Program-made: the position numbers and the translations under genes
From: Clostridia bacterium
Lineage (GTDB): Bacteria; Bacillota; Clostridia; TANB77; CAG-508
Reading direction: 5' to 3'
DNA: 10,075 nucleotides
Assembly (NCBI GenBank): GCA_900753165.1
Contig: CAADYC010000065.1
Coordinates: forward strand, 1 to 10,075
Shown: positions 7,193 to 10,075 of the stretch, piece after piece
Layout: each line of letters opens with the position of its first letter
How positions within the stretch are numbered: position 1 is the first letter of the stretch
The notes under the pieces: generated by a model
Told to the model about the DNA's origin: nothing
Databases searched by the model: none
What the model saw: the letters and a program-made list of their open reading frames with translations, nothing else

Positions 7193-8467
7193 ATGTTTAC
7201 AGATTATACAAAAATAATGATTAAATCAGGAAATGGTGGAAATGGTGCGGCAACATTTAGAAGAGAAAAATATGTAGCAGCAGGTGGACCTGATGGTGGA
7301 GATGGTGGAAATGGTGGAAATATCTATTTCCAAGTTGACAAAGATAAAAATACACTAATCGATTTTAGATATAACAGAAAATTTAAAGCAAAAGACGGTG
7401 AAAATGGAAGTGGAAATCGTTGCAATGGTAAATATGGAGAAGATTTATACATTAAAGTTCCAATAGGCACTGTCGTAAAAGATGCAGAAACAGGAAAAGT
7501 TGTTGCAGATTTATCTAAGCCGAATCAAAAAGAACTAATATTAAAAGGTGGCAGAGGTGGAAGAGGAAATTCACACTTTGCAACACCTACAAGACAAGCA
7601 CCTAGATTCTCAGAAGATGGAGAAAAAGGAGAAGAAAAAGAATTAATATTAGAGTTAAAATTATTGGCAGATGTAGGTTTGTTAGGATTTCCAAATGTAG
7701 GAAAATCAACATTTTTATCAACAGTAACAGATGCAAGACCTAAAATTGCAAACTATCATTTTACAACAATAAATCCCAATTTAGGAGTTGTAAAAACAAA
7801 AAATGGTGATGGATTTGTAATAGCCGATATACCAGGAATTATAGAAGGTGCAAGTGAAGGAGTAGGGCTTGGAATTCAATTCTTAAGACATGTTGAAAGA
7901 ACAAGATTACTATTACACTTTATTGATGTTTCTGGACAAGAAGGCAGAGACCCAATTGAAGATTACAAAACAATAAACCAAGAGCTTGCAAAATATAGCG
8001 AAAAGTTGGTAAAACGAAAACAGATATTAGTTGCAACAAAAATAGACAGTATGCAAGATGATACAAATTTAAAGAAATTAGAAGAACTTGCAAAAAAAGA
8101 GAAACTAGAATTATTCAAAATTTCATCAGTTACAGGTGAAGGAGTTGAACAACTAATAGACCATGTAACAGAGGTTCTAAAAACTCTACCAAAAGAAGAA
8201 TTGGTTGAAATTGAAGATAGAGTGGTATATACTTTGAAGGACAAAGACCAAGAATGGGAAGCATATGAAGAAAATGGCGTCTTCTATGTTAAAGGTAGAG
8301 CAGTTGATAGACTTATGGGTAGAATTAACATTGAAGATAATGAGTCTATGTACTATTTCCAAAAATGTTTAAAAAATATGGGAATTGAAGACAAACTTAA
8401 AGAACTTGGTGTGTGCGAGGGTGATACAGTTAAGATTAGTGACTGGGAACTTGAGTGGTACGAGTAA
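7193..8467 (+). CDS. obg: GTPase Obg/CgtA (ObgE), 50S ribosome assembly factor
   Basis: Obg is an essential GTPase that binds the large ribosomal subunit late in assembly and links it to the stringent response. The 424-residue protein has three parts. Residues 1-158 form the glycine-rich Obg fold (KSGNGGNGAATFRREKYV, then the GGPDGGDGGNGGN run). The G domain has G1 GFPNVGKST (165-173), G3 DIPG (212-215), G4 TKID (282-285) in place of the common NKxD, and G5 SSVTGEG. The C-terminal OCT domain, about residue 340 onwards, is the type found in Firmicutes Obg. The ATG at 7193 has AAGGGAG at 7180-7186, six bases upstream. It lies 85 bases after trpS, not beside rplU-rpmA as in many Firmicutes. The T in G4 is a mild variant known in other GTPases and should not abolish binding. 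Confidence 0.96.
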   Translation: MFTDYTKIMIKSGNGGNGAATFRREKYVAAGGPDGGDGGNGGNIYFQVDKDKNTLIDFRYNRKFKAKDGENGSGNRCNGKYGEDLYIKVPIGTVVKDAETGKVVADLSKPNQKELILKGGRGGRGNSHFATPTRQAPRFSEDGEKGEEKELILELKLLADVGLLGFPNVGKSTFLSTVTDARPKIANYHFTTINPNLGVVKTKNGDGFVIADIPGIIEGASEGVGLGIQFLRHVERTRLLLHFIDVSGQEGRDPIEDYKTINQELAKYSEKLVKRKQILVATKIDSMQDDTNLKKLEELAKKEKLELFKISSVTGEGVEQLIDHVTEVLKTLPKEELVEIEDRVVYTLKDKDQEWEAYEENGVFYVKGRAVDRLMGRINIEDNESMYYFQKCLKNMGIEDKLKELGVCEGDTVKISDWELEWYE

Positions 8468-8505
8468 AGTATATTATGAATTAAATGAAAATAAAGTTAA
8501 ATATA

Positions 8506-10023
8506 AAAGGAGAAAGTAAAATGAGCGAAAATAACAATAATAATGAAGTAGAAGAATTAGATATAAACCATCTAATGCAAATAAGAAGAGATAAATTAAA
8601 GGAATTACAAGAAGAGGGAAAAGACCCATTTGAAATAACAAAATTTAACAGAACAAATTCTGCAGGAGAAATAAAAACAAATTATGAACAATTTGAACAA
8701 AAAGATGTAACAGTTGCAGGTAGAATAATTGCAAAAAGAATAATGGGGAAAGCATCATTCTGTACAATACAAGACAGTGACGAGAAAATTCAAAGTTATG
8801 TAAGTATAAATGATTTAGGAGAAGAAAGCTACAAAGCATTTAAAACATATGATATTGGTGATATCATTGGAATTACAGGTTTTGTATTTAAAACAAGAAC
8901 AGAAGAAATTTCTGTACATGCAAAAGAAGTAACATTACTTTCAAAATCATTAAGACCATTACCAGAAAAATTCCATGGATTAAAAGACCCGGATTTAAGA
9001 TATAGACAAAGATATGTTGATTTAATAATGAATCCAGAAGTAAAGAAAACTTTTGAAACAAGAAGTAAAATAATTACAGAAATAAGAAGAATATTAGACG
9101 AAAAAGGATATTTGGAAGTTGAAACACCAATATTAAATACAATATCAGGTGGAGCAACAGCAAAACCATTTATAACACATCACAATGCATTAGACTTACC
9201 AATGTATTTAAGAATTGCAACAGAATTAAACTTAAAAAGATTAATAGTTGGTGGATATGATAAGGTATATGAAATGGGAAGAATATTCAGAAATGAAGGT
9301 ATGGACATTAGACACAACCCAGAATTTACATCAATAGAATTATATGCTGCATATCAAGATTACAATGATATGATGGATATAACAGAAGAAATATTTACAA
9401 AATGTGCTATGAAAGTTTTAGGAACAACAAAAATAACATATCAAGGACAAGATATAGATTTAACACCAGGATGGAAAAGAATTACTATGATAGATAGTAT
9501 AAAAGAAGCTTGTGGAGTTGACTTCAACGAGATTAATTCAGACGAAGAAGCAGTTGCATTAGCAAAAGAAAGAGGACTAGAGATTCCAGACCCAACAAAA
9601 GAAACAAGAGGAGATGTAATTAGTCTATTCTTTGACGAATATGTAGAAAAAACATTAATACAACCAACATTTATATATGATTATCCAGTAGAAATTTCAC
9701 CACTTGCAAAAAGAAGTTCAAAAGACCCAAGATTAACAGAAAGATTTGAAATATTTATTGGTGGTAGAGAATATGGAAATGCGTTCTCAGAATTAAATGA
9801 TCCAATTGACCAATATGAAAGATTTAAAAAACAAGTTGAAGCTAGAAATGCTGGAGACGAAGAAGCAGGCATGATGGACGAAGATTTTATTCAAGCTCTT
9901 GAATATGGTATGCCTCCAACAGGTGGTTTAGGAATTGGAGTTGATAGATTAGTAATGTTATTAACAGATGCTGCATCAATTAGAGATGTATTATTATTCC
10001 CAACAATGAAACCATTAAATTAG
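8506..10023 (+). CDS. lysS: Lysyl-tRNA synthetase, class II (CDS 8521-10023, RBS 8506-8513)
   Basis: LysRS attaches lysine to tRNA-Lys. The 500-residue protein has the bacterial class II layout. An N-terminal OB-fold anticodon-binding domain (about 60-160) includes VAGRIIAKRIMGKASFCTIQ. The catalytic domain has motif 1 around 178-215 (TRSKIITEIRRILDEKGYLE, then VETPIL), motif 2 FRNEGMDIRHNPEFTSIELY starting at F256, and motif 3 GLGIGVDR (469-476). The chosen ATG at 8521 has AAAGGAGA at 8506-8513 with eight bases of spacing; an in-frame ATG at 8485 lies before that site and is less likely. The first 15 residues are acidic and Asn-rich (SENNNNNEVEELD), a usual disordered extension. The gene follows obg by 53 bases with no terminator or obvious promoter, so co-transcription is likely. 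greA, the frequent upstream neighbour of lysS in Firmicutes, is absent. Confidence 0.97.
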   Translation, partial: KGESKMSENNNNNEVEELDINHLMQIRRDKLKELQEEGKDPFEITKFNRTNSAGEIKTNYEQFEQKDVTVAGRIIAKRIMGKASFCTIQDSDEKIQSYVSINDLGEESYKAFKTYDIGDIIGITGFVFKTRTEEISVHAKEVTLLSKSLRPLPEKFHGLKDPDLRYRQRYVDLIMNPEVKKTFETRSKIITEIRRILDEKGYLEVETPILNTISGGATAKPFITHHNALDLPMYLRIATELNLKRLIVGGYDKVYEMGRIFRNEGMDIRHNPEFTSIELYAAYQDYNDMMDITEEIFTKCAMKVLGTTKITYQGQDIDLTPGWKRITMIDSIKEACGVDFNEINSDEEAVALAKERGLEIPDPTKETRGDVISLFFDEYVEKTLIQPTFIYDYPVEISPLAKRSSKDPRLTERFEIFIGGREYGNAFSELNDPIDQYERFKKQVEARNAGDEEAGMMDEDFIQALEYGMPPTGGLGIGVDRLVMLLTDAASIRDVLLFPTMKPLN

Positions 10024-10053
10024 TATTTTATAAAATGGGAAAGATAAACACAC

Positions 10054-10075
10054 AAAGGAGAGAAAATATGTTTAA
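10054..10075 (+). CDS. Start of a further gene, cut by the window end
   Basis: AAAGGAG (10054-10060) is followed after seven bases by ATG at 10068 and then TTT AA at the window edge. The site is as good as those of the neighbouring genes, and there is no terminator after lysS, so a fourth gene of the same operon probably begins here. Only two complete codons (Met-Phe) are visible, so no product can be suggested. Confidence 0.6.

Noticed and set aside
7285..7325. Tandem GGTGGA/GATGGTGGA short repeats in the obg 5' region
   Set aside because: They encode the conserved glycine-rich Obg fold and need no explanation as a DNA repeat.

Overview
The window is low-GC DNA with strong A-ending codon preference (ATA, ACA, AGA, TTA), clear GGAGG-type ribosome binding sites and sigma-A-like promoters. 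It carries an ordinary set of bacterial housekeeping genes. A fermentative, anaerobic member of the Firmicutes (Clostridia or a related gut lineage) fits best. The miaB-mutS pair and a tryptophanyl-tRNA synthetase with an apparent iron-sulfur cysteine motif support this, but species cannot be named from the sequence.

Left part (1-4798, plus strand): a small six-helix membrane protein of the DUF308/HdeD type ends in a clean intrinsic terminator. A promoter then leads into miaB (tRNA methylthiotransferase) and mutS (mismatch recognition ATPase). The two genes are 75 bases apart and probably co-transcribed. mutL, which often follows mutS in Clostridia, is not adjacent here.

Middle (4791-6099): dapA (4-hydroxy-tetrahydrodipicolinate synthase) lies on the minus strand, convergent with mutS. 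One bidirectional hairpin contains the stop codons of both genes in its arms. dapA is disrupted by a single extra base just after its catalytic lysine codon, so it is either a very recent pseudogene or a sequencing or assembly error. The 420-base spacer between dapA and trpS holds a palindrome over the likely dapA promoter, a possible remnant of a lost gene with a surviving ribosome binding site, and a strong promoter for trpS.

Right part (6100-10075, plus strand): trpS, obg (ribosome-associated GTPase) and lysS run in the same direction with short spacers and probably form one operon. A further gene begins at the right edge and is cut off after two codons. The theme is translation: two aminoacyl-tRNA synthetases and a ribosome assembly GTPase, with the tRNA-modifying MiaB nearby.

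I see no CRISPR array, tRNA or rRNA gene, prophage, transposase, defence system or convincing new biological system. The most useful second looks are the dapA frameshift, the TTGTCAA / GGGGACGGGTCTC intergenic repeats (which resemble clostridial REP-like elements), the shared bidirectional terminator and the cysteine motif in TrpRS.
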